From DASUGC01 sp035606665 (GTDB lineage Bacteria; Acidobacteriota; Vicinamibacteria; Vicinamibacterales; SCN-69-37), in the NCBI GenBank assembly GCA_035606665.1, contig DATNEY010000009.1:186001-250000 (forward strand): DNA of 64,000 nucleotides, given 5' to 3'. Shown here one piece after another: positions 8,273 through 17,183 of this stretch (position 1 is its first letter; every line of letters starts with the position of its first letter). The position numbers were made by a program, and so were the translations under genes. The notes below the pieces were generated by a model. The model made no database searches. It was not told where the DNA came from and saw nothing but the letters and a program-made list of their open reading frames with translations.

Positions 8273-9283
8273 TCAGGAAGTCAGCCGACAAACGCCCCGA
8301 ATCGCCTCGATCACCAGTTCCGGTTCGTCGAGATGTACCCAGTGACCTGAACCCCGCGCGACGAGATGGCGGCCGCGCGTGGAGCGGGCGGCCATGCGCT
8401 CGTGCTCCGCGCGGTAGGCCGCGGACTGGGTGGCGGCCGTGATGACGACGAGCGGCACGCCGGGTGGTAGCGCGCAGCGTGCCACCTCCGCTGCGCTCGT
8501 GCGCAGGCCGTCGAGGTGACGTGCCATCGAAACGAAGCACTTCGGCTGCGACCAGTGCGACTGCACGGCCGGCCATGTTTCAACCGGCATCTTGCGCACC
8601 TCTCCGGCAAGGCGATCGAGCGTGCGCGCCGCCTCCGATCCGAAGAGCCGGGCTGCTCCGCGCGGCACGACGGTGGAGCCTCCGGCGAGCAGCGCGAGAC
8701 ACGCCCGCACGAAACCGGTGGACGCGACTACCGCGCCGACGCGGGATAGAAACACACCGCCGCGAAGACGGAACGCTTCCTTGCGCGTCATGTCTATCCA
8801 CTCCTCCGGATAGATCGGATCGACGAGCACCAGCGCCGCGACATTCCTGGGATGCCTCTGCGCGTACGCCTGCAGGACGAACGCACCGTAGGAGTGGCTC
8901 ACGAAGACGCACGGCCCCGGTACGGCCGCGGCGTCAAGCATCTGATGCAACTGGGTCGCGCAACGCGTGGCCGTGATCGGGGCCGTGGACGCGTCGCTCC
9001 ACGCGAGGCCCGCGCGGTCATAACTGAAGGTCCGCGCGAACTCCGCGACGGCAGGTTGCACGCGGGCCCAGCTCAAAGACGACGCCGAGATGCCGGCTTC
9101 GAAGACAACGGTCGGGCCGCCGGTACCCTGCGACTGCAGGTGCAGTCGCCGGTCGCCCCCGATGTCCACCATCCGGCCGGGCGGAGGCAGCAGGCGCGCG
9201 TCCGAAGCCGTGCCCGCGCGCCGGTACAGAACACCAACGAGGATGAGGATGGCGACCGTGACGACGGCAACGACCTGGGTCAT
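8273..9283 (-). CDS. alpha/beta hydrolase with N-terminal membrane anchor
   Basis: A 336-residue protein. Residues 1-20 form a hydrophobic anchor or signal. The hydrolase core follows: VVFEAGISASSLSW (oxyanion region), SYDRAGLAWSD, the nucleophile elbow VFVSHSYGAFVLQAYA (Ser in SHSYG, where GHSYG is more usual), LVLVDPIYPEEW, and a C-terminal GSGHWVHLDEPELV with the catalytic His. The triad looks complete, so an active esterase or lipase is likely, facing the periplasm if the N-terminus is an anchor. Substrate unknown. Probably co-transcribed with the VanZ-like gene. Confidence 0.8.
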   Translation of the reverse strand: MTQVVAVVTVAILILVGVLYRRAGTASDARLLPPPGRMVDIGGDRRLHLQSQGTGGPTVVFEAGISASSLSWARVQPAVAEFARTFSYDRAGLAWSDASTAPITATRCATQLHQMLDAAAVPGPCVFVSHSYGAFVLQAYAQRHPRNVAALVLVDPIYPEEWIDMTRKEAFRLRGGVFLSRVGAVVASTGFVRACLALLAGGSTVVPRGAARLFGSEAARTLDRLAGEVRKMPVETWPAVQSHWSQPKCFVSMARHLDGLRTSAAEVARCALPPGVPLVVITAATQSAAYRAEHERMAARSTRGRHLVARGSGHWVHLDEPELVIEAIRGVCRLTS

Positions 9284-9481
9284 CGCCCTGTAATCATGTC
9301 CGCCGCCGCGCAGGCTGTCCTGATGGATCGGTGAGAAAATCCTGATACGCTATTCACGGCTGGAAGGAAGCCGCCGGATCCGCGGGCAGAGTTCAACTCA
9401 CCTTCATTCGACCTCTCGTTCGACGGCACACGCGCCTTTCGTGCAGCCTGATTGCGGATCCGGGCTTCGCATGGAGACGCC

Positions 9482-10561
9482 GTGGCCAAGAAACTCCCTT
9501 CCCGACCGAATCTCGATCACCTCCGCAAGCAGGCTAAGACACTACTGGCCGACCTGAAGCGCGGCACGCCGTCCGCGGCGAAGTCGTTCATTGCGCACCT
9601 GCCGGCCGCGAAAAAGATGACGCCGGTCAGGGTTCGTGCAGCAGGATTCCGGCTCGCCGACGCCCAGTCCGTCATCGCGCGAAGCACCGGGTTCGATAGC
9701 TGGCAGAGCGTCGTTCGTCACGTCGAGCATCTGAAGGCGCTCGAAGGGGAGTGGCGCTTTGTCGCATTGCAGGTGGACGGCGCCGACATGCCGGCGGGCG
9801 CGCTGACCGAATCGCGCCTGCTCATCGACGGCGATCGTTTCCGGATGGAATCGATGGAGGGCGCGTTTGATGGCCACTTCACCATCGATGCCGCCGTCGA
9901 TCCGGTGCGCATCGACATCGATTTCGTCGAGGGCCCGGAAGCCGGGAACTCATCGCAGGGCATCTTCGAGATCGCCGGCGACCAGCTCACGATGTGCATC
10001 GGCGTCGTCGGCGCCTCGCGGCCGAAATCGTTTTCGACGAAGCCCGGAAGCGGCCACGCGCTGGAGCGCCTGCGACGTGCGTCCGCGGCGCGCCAGCCGA
10101 GTGTCACCGGCGGCACGCCTCAACCGGCGCAAGTCGTTGCGGCGCCGGTCACTGCGGCGGATGCCAAAGCCTTTGACGTCGAGATGACGCCGTTGCTGCG
10201 CCGGCTCGAGGGCGAGTGGGCCGCAGTTGCGATGGTCCGCGACGGCGAGGTCATGCGCGCGGACTGGCTGCCGTTCGGATCGCGCATCGGCATGGGCAAT
10301 GAAACGAAGGTGGTGTTCGGCGGCCAGGTCATGCTGCACGCGAAGGTCCGCATTCACGAAAATGATGAGCGCGCGACGCCCCTGGCGATCGACTATCTCA
10401 ATCTCACCGGCGCGCAGAAAGGCCGAGTGAGCCTCGGCATCATCGAATGGGTCGGTGAAGAAGTCAGATTCCTAATCGCTTCGCCCGGTCAGCCTCGACC
10501 GTCGGACTTCGACGGCCCTTTCGGGAAAGGACAGACGCTCAGCCAGTGGCGCCGGAAGTAG
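9482..10561 (+). CDS. TIGR03067-type repeat protein
   Basis: About 359 residues with two similar beta-rich domains that each begin with LEGEWxxVA (near residues 85 and 240) and end in a ...RPxxFxxxxGxGxxLxxxRR motif. This is the TIGR03067 domain, common in Planctomycetes and Acidobacteria and of unknown function. A basic N-terminal helix (LPSRPNLDHLRKQAKTLL) is also typical of acidobacterial proteins of this kind. I chose GTG at 9482, with GGAG 5 bases upstream; a longer start at 9452 is possible. Stand-alone gene, divergent from the hydrolase/VanZ pair. Confidence 0.75.
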   Translation: MAKKLPSRPNLDHLRKQAKTLLADLKRGTPSAAKSFIAHLPAAKKMTPVRVRAAGFRLADAQSVIARSTGFDSWQSVVRHVEHLKALEGEWRFVALQVDGADMPAGALTESRLLIDGDRFRMESMEGAFDGHFTIDAAVDPVRIDIDFVEGPEAGNSSQGIFEIAGDQLTMCIGVVGASRPKSFSTKPGSGHALERLRRASAARQPSVTGGTPQPAQVVAAPVTAADAKAFDVEMTPLLRRLEGEWAAVAMVRDGEVMRADWLPFGSRIGMGNETKVVFGGQVMLHAKVRIHENDERATPLAIDYLNLTGAQKGRVSLGIIEWVGEEVRFLIASPGQPRPSDFDGPFGKGQTLSQWRRK

Positions 10562-10601
10562 GCCGGGCAGGCCCGGCACACGGCGGCCCTGAAGGGCCGC
10601 C
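10562..10601. terminator. double hairpin between convergent genes (bidirectional terminator or REP-like)
   Basis: Two perfect stems in a row: GCCGGGC/GCCCGGC (10562-10577, 2-base loop) and GGCGGCCC/GGGCCGCC (10582-10601, TGAA loop). They fill the gap between two converging genes. There is no T tract, so the pair may be a REP-like repeat rather than a classic intrinsic terminator. Confidence 0.55.
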
Positions 10602-10604
10602 CTA

Positions 10605-13262
10605 CTAGTCGCTCCTCAGCACTTGCGCGGGATCCAGCCCGACGGCGCGCCGGGCCGGCATGTAGCACGCGAGCACGGCGACAACGATCATGAGCGCGGA
10701 AACTGCGGCGTACGTGGCCGGGTCCGACGATCCAACTCCGAACAGCATCGTCGACACCATCTGCGCAACTCCGTAGCCGGCAAACAGGCCGACTGCCACA
10801 CCGGCGACGACGATGCGCATGGCATGAGTGAGGACGAGCCGGAGCACCGCGCCGGCATCGCCGCCGAGCGCCATCCGAATGCTGATGTCCCTGGCGTGCT
10901 GCTGCACGAAGTACGACATGACGCCGTAAATGCCGACGATCGCGAGCACGAGGGCCACGCCGGCGAATGCGGCCACCAGGAACGACAGCGATTGTTTGCT
11001 CTCCAGCGATTGCTGGACGAGTTCGTCAATCGTCGCGACGCTGGTCAGCGGAGCCGTCGGACTGGCGGCTTTGATCGTTTCCCGGAGCGACGAGACCATC
11101 GTGCCGGGATCGCGTTCCGTCCGTACGAAGATGAATCTCGTGCTGTACCCGGCCATCGGCGCATAGACGGAGCCACGGTCGGGTGCGTCGAGCCCGTCGT
11201 ATTTCACCTCGCTGACGACGCCCACGACGGTCGTCCACGGGCACGTTGTACATCCGCCTCCCCTGAGCCGCTTGCCGACGGCGCTGGTTTGACCGAAGTA
11301 CCGGCGCGCCCATGCGCGATCCACGACGATCGATTCGAGATTGGGTCGCAGGGCATCCTGCTCGGTGAGCAAGCGTCCTTCGAGCAGTTGCAGGCCGAGG
11401 ACGCTGAAGTAATCGGGTGTGACATCGAGCCAGGGTGCGACCGGCTGTGACTGTCCCGGCCCTGCTGGAGAGTCCTCGAGATCGAAGTTGTTGTGGTTGC
11501 CCACACCCGCCGGCGGCCGCCCGCTGGCAAATGCCACGCGCGAAACGCCGGGGATAGCGGCTATGCGCGAGCCGAGATCATCCCAGAAGACGTCGAGAGC
11601 GCCCGGCCCGTTCGCCGGTGCCGGCGCGGTGAGAGCGGACGCCGGTGCGCGAACGGATCCGGTGAGGACGTTGTGCGTTTCGAAGCCGATGTCGACCTGG
11701 TTGAGTCTGGCGAGGCTTACGAGCAGCAAAGTCGCCACCACCAGCAGCGGCGTCGCGATCGCGAATTGGGCCGAGACGAGCGCGCGCCTGAGGCGCCGCA
11801 CGGTGAGACTGCCGGTGCTCGAGCGGTTGGCCGCGCGCAGCGACTCATCGAGCGAGCCGCGCCCGCCCGCGAGCGCGGGGACGAGCCCGAAGATCAGCAA
11901 GCTCATCGCCGCGAGTCCCATCATGACGGCGATGACCGGGCCATCCAGTGCGATCTCCTGCGTGCGTGGAAAGTACGGCGCCGCGGCCGTTTGCAGCAGC
12001 CGGACGCCGGCCCACGCCAGCAGGACGCCAATCCCAACGGCGCCTGCAGCAAGGATCGCGCTCTCGGCCAGCAGGTACTTCGTCACACGCCCGCGCGATG
12101 CGCCGAGTGCGGCGCGCACGGCAAGTTCTCGACGCCGGCTCGTCACGCGAGCCAGTAAGAGGCTCGACGCATTGACGCACGCAATGAGCCAGACGAGGCC
12201 CACGGCGATTAACGTGACGGTGGCCGTCGACGTCGATCTGCCGATGACGAACGTCTTCAGGTCCATCATGTTCCACGTGGCCTTGTCGTCCTGATACGAC
12301 GCGCGCCAGATCGGAAAGATCCGAGCGTTGATCTGTTTGAGCTCCGTGACGGCCGCTGCCGGATCGACGCCGGGCTTCAGCTTCGCGATCGGCGTGTAGA
12401 AGAACGGTCCGCGCCTGGGCGGCGTGCCGAATTGCGCGACGACAAAGAACTCCTGCCGCTGTTCGAGAGGGCCGACCTGCGAGGGCAGGACACCGATGAT
12501 CTGATGATCCGTGCCGTCGAGCTTCATCGACTTGCCAACGACATCGTCCCGGCCGCCGAAGCGCGATTGCCAGAGACCGTGGCTCAGGATCACCGTCGGC
12601 GGCGCGCCGGGCCGCCCGTCCGCTTCGCCGAAGTCGCGGCCGCGGATCGGCGTGATTCCCACGACGCCAAAGTACGTCCAGGAAACTCCGCGGCCGGTCA
12701 GGAGGTCGGCGTTGGAGCCGTCCGTCCACGACATCGTCCGTCCGGTGTAGTGCGCGACCCGCTCGAAGCTTGTCTGTTGCGCTTCGAGCGCCTGATAGTC
12801 CGCGACCGAGAAACGCCATTGATTCGGTGGCGCATCGATGAAGAGCCGATAGAGGCGTTCGGGCTCGGTGTAGGGCAACGGTTTCAGCAGCGCCGCTCTC
12901 ACTCCACCGAAGATCGCCGTCGTCGCGCCGATTCCGAGGCCGACGGTCAGCACGATGGTCAACGTCATCAACGGCGCCCGCGTCAGGCCCCTGAGGCTCA
13001 CGCGGAGGTCCTCGATCATTTCCAGCACCGACAAACCAAGATGCATACGCCTGTCCTTCTTCTTGTCCTGTTCAAGGCAATACCGCCGGGCTTCGTCCAT
13101 GTCGCCGAATTGGCGCCGCGCTTCGCACCTCGCGTCGTCCGCCGAGAGACCTTGGGCGCGGAGCTCGGCGATTCGCATCTCGAGATGGACTCCGATTTCT
13201 TCGTCGATCTCGGCGCGTATGGCGCCCTTGGGACGGCGGAGGTACCAGAACGGGCGATTCAT
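10605..13262 (-). CDS. FtsX/MacB-like ABC transporter permease, acidobacterial orphan type (ADOP)
   Basis: An 885-residue permease. It has a short soluble N-terminal region with the motif typical of PadR-linked acidobacterial permeases (EIDEEIGVHLEMRIAELRAQGLSADDARCEARRQFGD, split across residues 17-52). A first transmembrane helix near 100-120 follows, then a MacB periplasmic core domain, three helices near 350-460, a second periplasmic core, and three C-terminal helices. This is the duplicated architecture (two MacB_PCD plus two FtsX domains). No ATPase gene is adjacent, which is usual for this group. It starts 6 bp after the PadR gene and is surely in one operon with it. Substrate unknown. 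Confidence 0.9.
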   Translation of the reverse strand: MNRPFWYLRRPKGAIRAEIDEEIGVHLEMRIAELRAQGLSADDARCEARRQFGDMDEARRYCLEQDKKKDRRMHLGLSVLEMIEDLRVSLRGLTRAPLMTLTIVLTVGLGIGATTAIFGGVRAALLKPLPYTEPERLYRLFIDAPPNQWRFSVADYQALEAQQTSFERVAHYTGRTMSWTDGSNADLLTGRGVSWTYFGVVGITPIRGRDFGEADGRPGAPPTVILSHGLWQSRFGGRDDVVGKSMKLDGTDHQIIGVLPSQVGPLEQRQEFFVVAQFGTPPRRGPFFYTPIAKLKPGVDPAAAVTELKQINARIFPIWRASYQDDKATWNMMDLKTFVIGRSTSTATVTLIAVGLVWLIACVNASSLLLARVTSRRRELAVRAALGASRGRVTKYLLAESAILAAGAVGIGVLLAWAGVRLLQTAAAPYFPRTQEIALDGPVIAVMMGLAAMSLLIFGLVPALAGGRGSLDESLRAANRSSTGSLTVRRLRRALVSAQFAIATPLLVVATLLLVSLARLNQVDIGFETHNVLTGSVRAPASALTAPAPANGPGALDVFWDDLGSRIAAIPGVSRVAFASGRPPAGVGNHNNFDLEDSPAGPGQSQPVAPWLDVTPDYFSVLGLQLLEGRLLTEQDALRPNLESIVVDRAWARRYFGQTSAVGKRLRGGGCTTCPWTTVVGVVSEVKYDGLDAPDRGSVYAPMAGYSTRFIFVRTERDPGTMVSSLRETIKAASPTAPLTSVATIDELVQQSLESKQSLSFLVAAFAGVALVLAIVGIYGVMSYFVQQHARDISIRMALGGDAGAVLRLVLTHAMRIVVAGVAVGLFAGYGVAQMVSTMLFGVGSSDPATYAAVSALMIVVAVLACYMPARRAVGLDPAQVLRSD

Positions 13263-13268
13263 CAGTCA

Positions 13269-13595
13269 CTACTCAGTCGCAAGAACGGCCTCGACCGCCT
13301 GGGAGTACCGCCGCCAGTTGGTGACCTGCTCCCGCAGCCGTTTGCGGCCGGCGGGCGTGAGCGCGTAGTAGCGGGCCCGCCGGTTGTTCTCGGACGGCGC
13401 CCACTCCGCATCCACAAAGTCCTGTCGTTCGAGGCGATGCAGTGCCTGATAGAGCGCGGCATCCTCGATCGCCAGCACCTGATCGGTCTTTTGATGAATC
13501 CGCGTGGCGACGCCGTACCCGTGTAACGGTCCTGCCGTCAGCGTTCGAAGCACGAGGAGATCCAGCGTGCCCTGGAGCAGAGGAAGCCTCGCCAT
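13269..13595 (-). CDS. PadR family transcriptional regulator
   Basis: A 108-residue winged-helix protein: LQGTLDLLVLRTLTAGPLHGYGVATRIHQKTD, then ALYQALHRLERQDFVDAEW, then RRARYYALTPAGRKRLREQ, the PadR-N signature. It controls the downstream permease, as in other such pairs, probably by binding its own promoter, where the hexamer CTAACC occurs twice upstream of the start. GGGGAG precedes the ATG. Confidence 0.9.
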   Translation of the reverse strand: MARLPLLQGTLDLLVLRTLTAGPLHGYGVATRIHQKTDQVLAIEDAALYQALHRLERQDFVDAEWAPSENNRRARYYALTPAGRKRLREQVTNWRRYSQAVEAVLATE

Positions 13596-13656
13596 ATGCT
13601 CCCCTTAGACGGTTAGGGGGAAGGGAGGTTAGTGCGTGGAATTCTTTCCGCTCGAT

Positions 13657-13670
13657 GCGCAGGATCCCGC
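13657..13670. promoter_or_regulatory. putative enhancer dyad (UAS) for the cysteine-synthase-like gene
   Basis: GCGCAGGATCCCGC matches GCGRR-N4-YYCGC at all but one position. Its centre lies 71.5 bp upstream of the -12 C of the promoter at 13721-13736. Confidence 0.45.
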
Positions 13671-13720
13671 GGGGCGGCGCCGCTTTGGGGCGAATCCCGC
13701 CCATACACGGGAGCCAGGGC

Positions 13721-13736
13721 TGGCATGACCCCTGCT
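13721..13736 (+). promoter_or_regulatory. sigma-54 (-24/-12) promoter candidate
   Basis: TGGCATGACCCCTGCT fits the TGGCAYRN4TTGCW consensus at 11 of 12 informative positions, with GG and GC 10 bp apart. Transcription would begin near 13747, 16 bases before the ATG and before the ribosome site AGGGGG. Confidence 0.6.
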
Positions 13737-13762
13737 GTTACGACTCCTTCTTAGGGGGACTC

Positions 13763-14806
13763 ATGAAAGCCGAGGCTGCCGTAGCACCGGCGCAATTCAA
13801 AGCGCTCCACCGTCTGGTCGGCAACACTCCGCTGCTCTCCGTCGATGTCCGATACCGTGGCGAATTGAGACGCGTCTTCGCCAAACTGGAGTCGCTCAGT
13901 CTCACCGGAAGCGTGAAGGACCGGATGGCGCTGTTCGTGCTGGAGGACGCCTACCGGAAGGGACGGATCCAACCGGGCGATCGCCTCGTCGAAGCCACCA
14001 GCGGCAATACCGGGATCTCGTTTGCCGCGCTCGGCCGGGCGCTCGGCCATCCGGTGACGATCTTCATGCCCGACTGGATGAGCCCGGAGCGCGTGGCGCT
14101 CATCTCCAGCTTCGGCGCCGACATCGTGGCCGTGAGTCGCGAACAGGGAGGGTTTCTGGGTAGCATCGAGCTGGCCGATGCCGAGGGACGTCGCGACGCA
14201 CGCGTCTTTCTGCCGCACCAGTTCTCGAACGAGGCCAACGTGCAGGCGCACTTCCAGACTACTGGGCCCGAGATCTGGCTGCAGATGATGGCCGCCGGCG
14301 CTACGCCGGCCGCCTTTGTCGCGGGCGTCGGTACCGGCGGCACGATCATGGGCACGGGCCGGTACCTGAAACAGTGGGCCGGCGCGATCCGGATTCACCC
14401 GGTCGAACCGGCGGAGTCACCGACGCTGTCGGCCGGCCACAAGATTGGCCAGCATCGGATCCAGGGAATCTCAGACGAGTTCATCCCTCCGATTGTCAAA
14501 CTCGACGAGATGGATGAAGTCATTGCGGTTCACGACGGCGATGCGATTCTCATGGCGCAGCAACTGGCGCGGCACGGCCTTGCGGTGGGCATTTCTTCCG
14601 GAGCCAACCTCATCGCTGCCCTGAAGGTGCAGACGCTCATGGGCGGAAACGCACCGACGGTGACGATGTTCTGTGACAGCAACAAGAAATACCTGAGCAC
14701 GGATCTTCTCCGTCGCGAACCGGTGCGGCCGGACTACGAGACACCGCATGTCGAGATCCTCGGGTACTCAGCGTTCTCGCGGTCGTGCGCGTTCTGCGAA
14801 CGGTAG
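13763..14806 (+). CDS. PLP-dependent cysteine synthase family protein
   Basis: A 347-residue fold-type II PLP enzyme. It has LVGNTPLL, the PLP lysine in LTGSVKDRMA, the substrate loop EATSGNTGISFAA, the phosphate-binding glycine loop GVGTGGTIMGTGRYLK and ISSGANL near the C-terminus. These support O-acetylserine sulfhydrylase or cystathionine-synthase-like chemistry. A tail with two cysteines (SRSCAFCER) is not part of standard CysK and could bind metal or act in redox control. The ATG at 13763 is preferred over in-frame upstream starts because AGGGGG lies 6 bases upstream and family homology begins there. A sigma-54 promoter candidate precedes it, linking it to the stress block. Confidence 0.88.
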   Translation: MKAEAAVAPAQFKALHRLVGNTPLLSVDVRYRGELRRVFAKLESLSLTGSVKDRMALFVLEDAYRKGRIQPGDRLVEATSGNTGISFAALGRALGHPVTIFMPDWMSPERVALISSFGADIVAVSREQGGFLGSIELADAEGRRDARVFLPHQFSNEANVQAHFQTTGPEIWLQMMAAGATPAAFVAGVGTGGTIMGTGRYLKQWAGAIRIHPVEPAESPTLSAGHKIGQHRIQGISDEFIPPIVKLDEMDEVIAVHDGDAILMAQQLARHGLAVGISSGANLIAALKVQTLMGGNAPTVTMFCDSNKKYLSTDLLRREPVRPDYETPHVEILGYSAFSRSCAFCER

Positions 14807-14846
14807 CGGAGACGGTGCCTCGAACCCGCGACTGACATGCGGCCGG

Positions 14847-15743
14847 CTAGGGTGCCTTGACGCACCGGCACGAGAGGTAGTCAGGCCCGATGTGTTTCGG
14901 CAACGTGGTGACGTATCCGTTGAAGACGACACGGAAAGCCCGATTGGCATCGGTCTCGTCAGCGGTCCACCAGTAGATGACCGGCGAGAACGGATCCCAC
15001 AGCGGCGGTTCCTTGTCGGGCATCGTGCGGTAGCGCGCCATGCGCGCCGCCGGATCCCAGACGCCGCCCGCATTCTCGCCCCGCCAGATCATCGTCCGCA
15101 CGGCTTCGTCGACCGTCGGCAGGCGCCAGATGTTTGCGGGCCGGTCGAGCAGCGTGACACCGTCTTCGCTGAGGCGCGCGCATCGGTCCCGCGCGTCGAA
15201 CCACGAAAGCCCGGGCGCATTCCAACCGGGACCGGCCGGTGCCCAGGTCAGGCGGACGCCATTGCCGGCGATCTCTCTGAGGCCGGTATCAACCGTCGTG
15301 GGCCGTGTCATCGCCCGCCAGCCAGGGTACGCACCGGACAGGATCGCGGTCACGAGCGGCAGACCCACCAGCAACTGTCGAGCCCGAGCGACCGGTGCCG
15401 GCCGTCCGTAGCCGTACAACAATCCCAGCAGCACCAGCGGCAGCGCGATGAAGGCAGTCCCGGCCGACCACTCGATTCCGAAGAGCCAGACCGCACCGAG
15501 CGCGAGCGCGAAGTGCGCGACAACCCCGACCCAGGGACGCCACATGCCGAGGAGCGCCGCGGTCATCGGTACGAACATCCATGGCAAGTACTGGACTCCG
15601 GCGAGCGCGATATTCCGCCACAGTTCGCGGTAGTACCAGCCCTCATGGAAGTTCTCGATGCTGCCCCAGAACGCCCAGAACGATGACACTGCGGTGGACG
15701 TCGCGACCGCAGTCCAGCCGGCGAATCGTCGCGCACGCGACAT
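14847..15743 (-). CDS. membrane protein with DUF1566-like C-terminal domain
   Basis: 298 residues. Five or six hydrophobic segments fill the first 160 residues. The C-terminal half is an extracytoplasmic domain with IWRLPTVDEAVRTM and YWWTADETDANRAFRVVFNG, ending in LSCRCVK. This pattern resembles DUF1566 (Lcl-C) domains of the formylglycine-generating-enzyme-like fold, found in adhesins and lipoproteins. The fusion to a multi-helix membrane part is unusual. It lies downstream of the HemG-like pair, 127 bp away, and could be read from the same promoter. Confidence 0.6.
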   Translation of the reverse strand: MSRARRFAGWTAVATSTAVSSFWAFWGSIENFHEGWYYRELWRNIALAGVQYLPWMFVPMTAALLGMWRPWVGVVAHFALALGAVWLFGIEWSAGTAFIALPLVLLGLLYGYGRPAPVARARQLLVGLPLVTAILSGAYPGWRAMTRPTTVDTGLREIAGNGVRLTWAPAGPGWNAPGLSWFDARDRCARLSEDGVTLLDRPANIWRLPTVDEAVRTMIWRGENAGGVWDPAARMARYRTMPDKEPPLWDPFSPVIYWWTADETDANRAFRVVFNGYVTTLPKHIGPDYLSCRCVKAP

Positions 15744-15870
15744 GACCTCAATGCACTTTCACAGACGCGCGAAAGAACGACGTGACCCGCGGGAGCCGCG
15801 ACAGGTTCTCCGGTCCGTACAACGGGACCAGCGCCAGCACGCCAAACAGTCAGAAGCGGACGAGCACGAC

Positions 15871-16242
15871 TCAGTCGAAGATGTGGTCAAACACATGCTC
15901 GATGTTGCTGCCGCGCAGCGTGAGCTTGTCGAGGATACGCACGCCGTTCTTGTCGATCCTTGTCGCCGCTGTCGTGACGTCCGCCTTCTTCGGCAGCTCC
16001 TTCCCCTTGCAGCTCACCTGATGGATCTGCCTGCCGTCGCTCTTCCGCGTGAACGTCATCGTCGTACGATCGCAGACGACCTTGTAGTCGCCGGCCGGGA
16101 GCGTCACGTCGCCCACGCGAAGCGGAGCGCTGACATTCATTTCAGCCGAGACCTTCTTCTCCCTCATGTTGTCGTGGCCCTGCGCGGCAACGATTCCTGC
16201 GACCATCAGAACGCCAATGACTGTCGAGATCAGGTTTCTCAT
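15871..16242 (-). CDS. small secreted protein of unknown function
   Basis: 123 residues with a signal peptide (ISTVIGVLMVAGIVAAQG). A beta-rich mature part follows, including APLRVGDVTLPAGDYKVVCDRTTMTFTRKSDG, a pattern seen in small acidobacterial secreted proteins. Its start overlaps the stop of the HemG-like gene (ATGA), so the two are translationally coupled. I do not recognise a function. Confidence 0.7.
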   Translation of the reverse strand: MRNLISTVIGVLMVAGIVAAQGHDNMREKKVSAEMNVSAPLRVGDVTLPAGDYKVVCDRTTMTFTRKSDGRQIHQVSCKGKELPKKADVTTAATRIDKNGVRILDKLTLRGSNIEHVFDHIFD

Positions 16243-16826
16243 GTGACCAACCTCCGGTTTTCGGTTTGCAATTCATCCACCGCCCTGCCTTCGCACCCCG
16301 CGAGGAATCTGATCGCGAAGTCCCGAAGGTCGTCCCAATCCGTGTATTCGAAGTCGCGACTCGTATCGACGTTGCCCCCTGCTTTGGCCACGATGCGTTT
16401 CATCATCCAGCGGGTGAGCCAGCCGTACTTGGTGTACTTGAGCGCGCCCGCGACGATCTTGGTTTCCGCGGGCTGCCAACCGGTGTCCGTGGTGAAGCGG
16501 TCGAGCATGGCGCGGAGGTCCTGATCGACCTTCGGCGAGCGGTTCAGAACGGCCAGGCACACCGCGACAAATGCCGTCGGGCGCGAGGCCAGCGCCGACC
16601 GGTGCTGCTCGACCCACTGCCGCAGCGAACCCGGGAACCGGCCCGCGTGCACCCGCCCGACGAGAACGACCGCGCTGTAGTCGCGCGGATCAGCGGTCCA
16701 CGCCTCGACGACATTGCCGACCGACGCCGTGGCGCCGGCGGAGCGCATCGACGCAACGATCTCGCCGGCGATCTTCGCGGCCTGACCGTGGGTCGTGGCG
16801 TACATCACGAGAATGTTCGAAGCCAT
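16239..16826 (-). CDS. flavodoxin-like protein, HemG-type protoporphyrinogen oxidase family
   Basis: 195 residues. The flavodoxin phosphate loop is YATTHGQAAKIA near the N-terminus, followed by VVLVGRVHAGRFPGSLRQWV and TAFVAVCLAVLNRSPK, characteristic of menaquinone-dependent protoporphyrinogen IX dehydrogenase (HemG). HemG uses FMN and passes electrons to quinones, which allows haem synthesis without oxygen. This would fit a low-oxygen regulon. The start is the ATG at 16826: a sigma-54 promoter candidate with predicted start site near 16832 excludes the upstream ATG at 16847. No ribosome site is visible, so translation would be almost leaderless. Confidence 0.75.
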   Translation of the reverse strand: MASNILVMYATTHGQAAKIAGEIVASMRSAGATASVGNVVEAWTADPRDYSAVVLVGRVHAGRFPGSLRQWVEQHRSALASRPTAFVAVCLAVLNRSPKVDQDLRAMLDRFTTDTGWQPAETKIVAGALKYTKYGWLTRWMMKRIVAKAGGNVDTSRDFEYTDWDDLRDFAIRFLAGCEGRAVDELQTENRRLVT

Positions 16827-16842
16827 GACATGAGTAGCAGGT

Positions 16843-16858
16843 AGCAACCCGGGTGCCA
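16843..16858 (-). promoter_or_regulatory. sigma-54 promoter candidate for the HemG-like operon
   Basis: Read on the minus strand the site is TGGCACCCGGGTTGCT, 11 of 12 consensus positions with 10 bp between GG and GC. Predicted start of transcription is about 6 bases before the ATG. Confidence 0.65.
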
Positions 16859-16919
16859 GAACGAAAGCCGGCGGAATGGCCGAGAGCGCTCGACGCGCCG
16901 GAGATTCAGGCTGGAGATC

Positions 16920-16933
16920 GCAGAAAAGCCCGC
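16920..16933. promoter_or_regulatory. putative enhancer dyad for the HemG-like operon
   Basis: GCAGAAAAGCCCGC has one mismatch to GCGRR-N4-YYCGC. Its centre is 82.5 bp from the -12 C, one helical turn beyond the commonest spacing of about 73 bp. Confidence 0.4.
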
Positions 16934-16949
16934 GGCGGGTGGGGAATCT

Positions 16950-17183
16950 TCAGCCGCCGCGCGTGAGTCGTGCGAGATACCGCAACAAGCCGAGATTCAG
17001 GACCAGACACACGATGCTCGCGATGGCCGCGGGCCAGACGACTGAGTCGTCCCCACCAAGATAAGCATTCATCGTCGCGGTCAGCAGCCAGAGCTGCATG
17101 ACGACGAGGATGAGGACGAACACGATCATCCCGTTGATGATCGTCGTGCGTTGATCGCGCGTGAACGGGCGGCGTACGGCCAT
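16950..17183 (-). CDS. small two-helix membrane protein of the nitrate-reductase-like operon
   Basis: 77 residues: a basic N-terminus, a first membrane helix (GMIVFVLILVVMQLWLLTATM) and a second (VVWPAAIASIVCLVLNLGLL), with both ends probably cytoplasmic. The ATG overlaps the TGA of the Rieske gene (ATGA), so it is the last gene of the operon. It could be a small membrane partner of the Rieske protein or the Mo-enzyme; I do not know a function. Confidence 0.65.
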   Translation of the reverse strand: MAVRRPFTRDQRTTIINGMIVFVLILVVMQLWLLTATMNAYLGGDDSVVWPAAIASIVCLVLNLGLLRYLARLTRGG

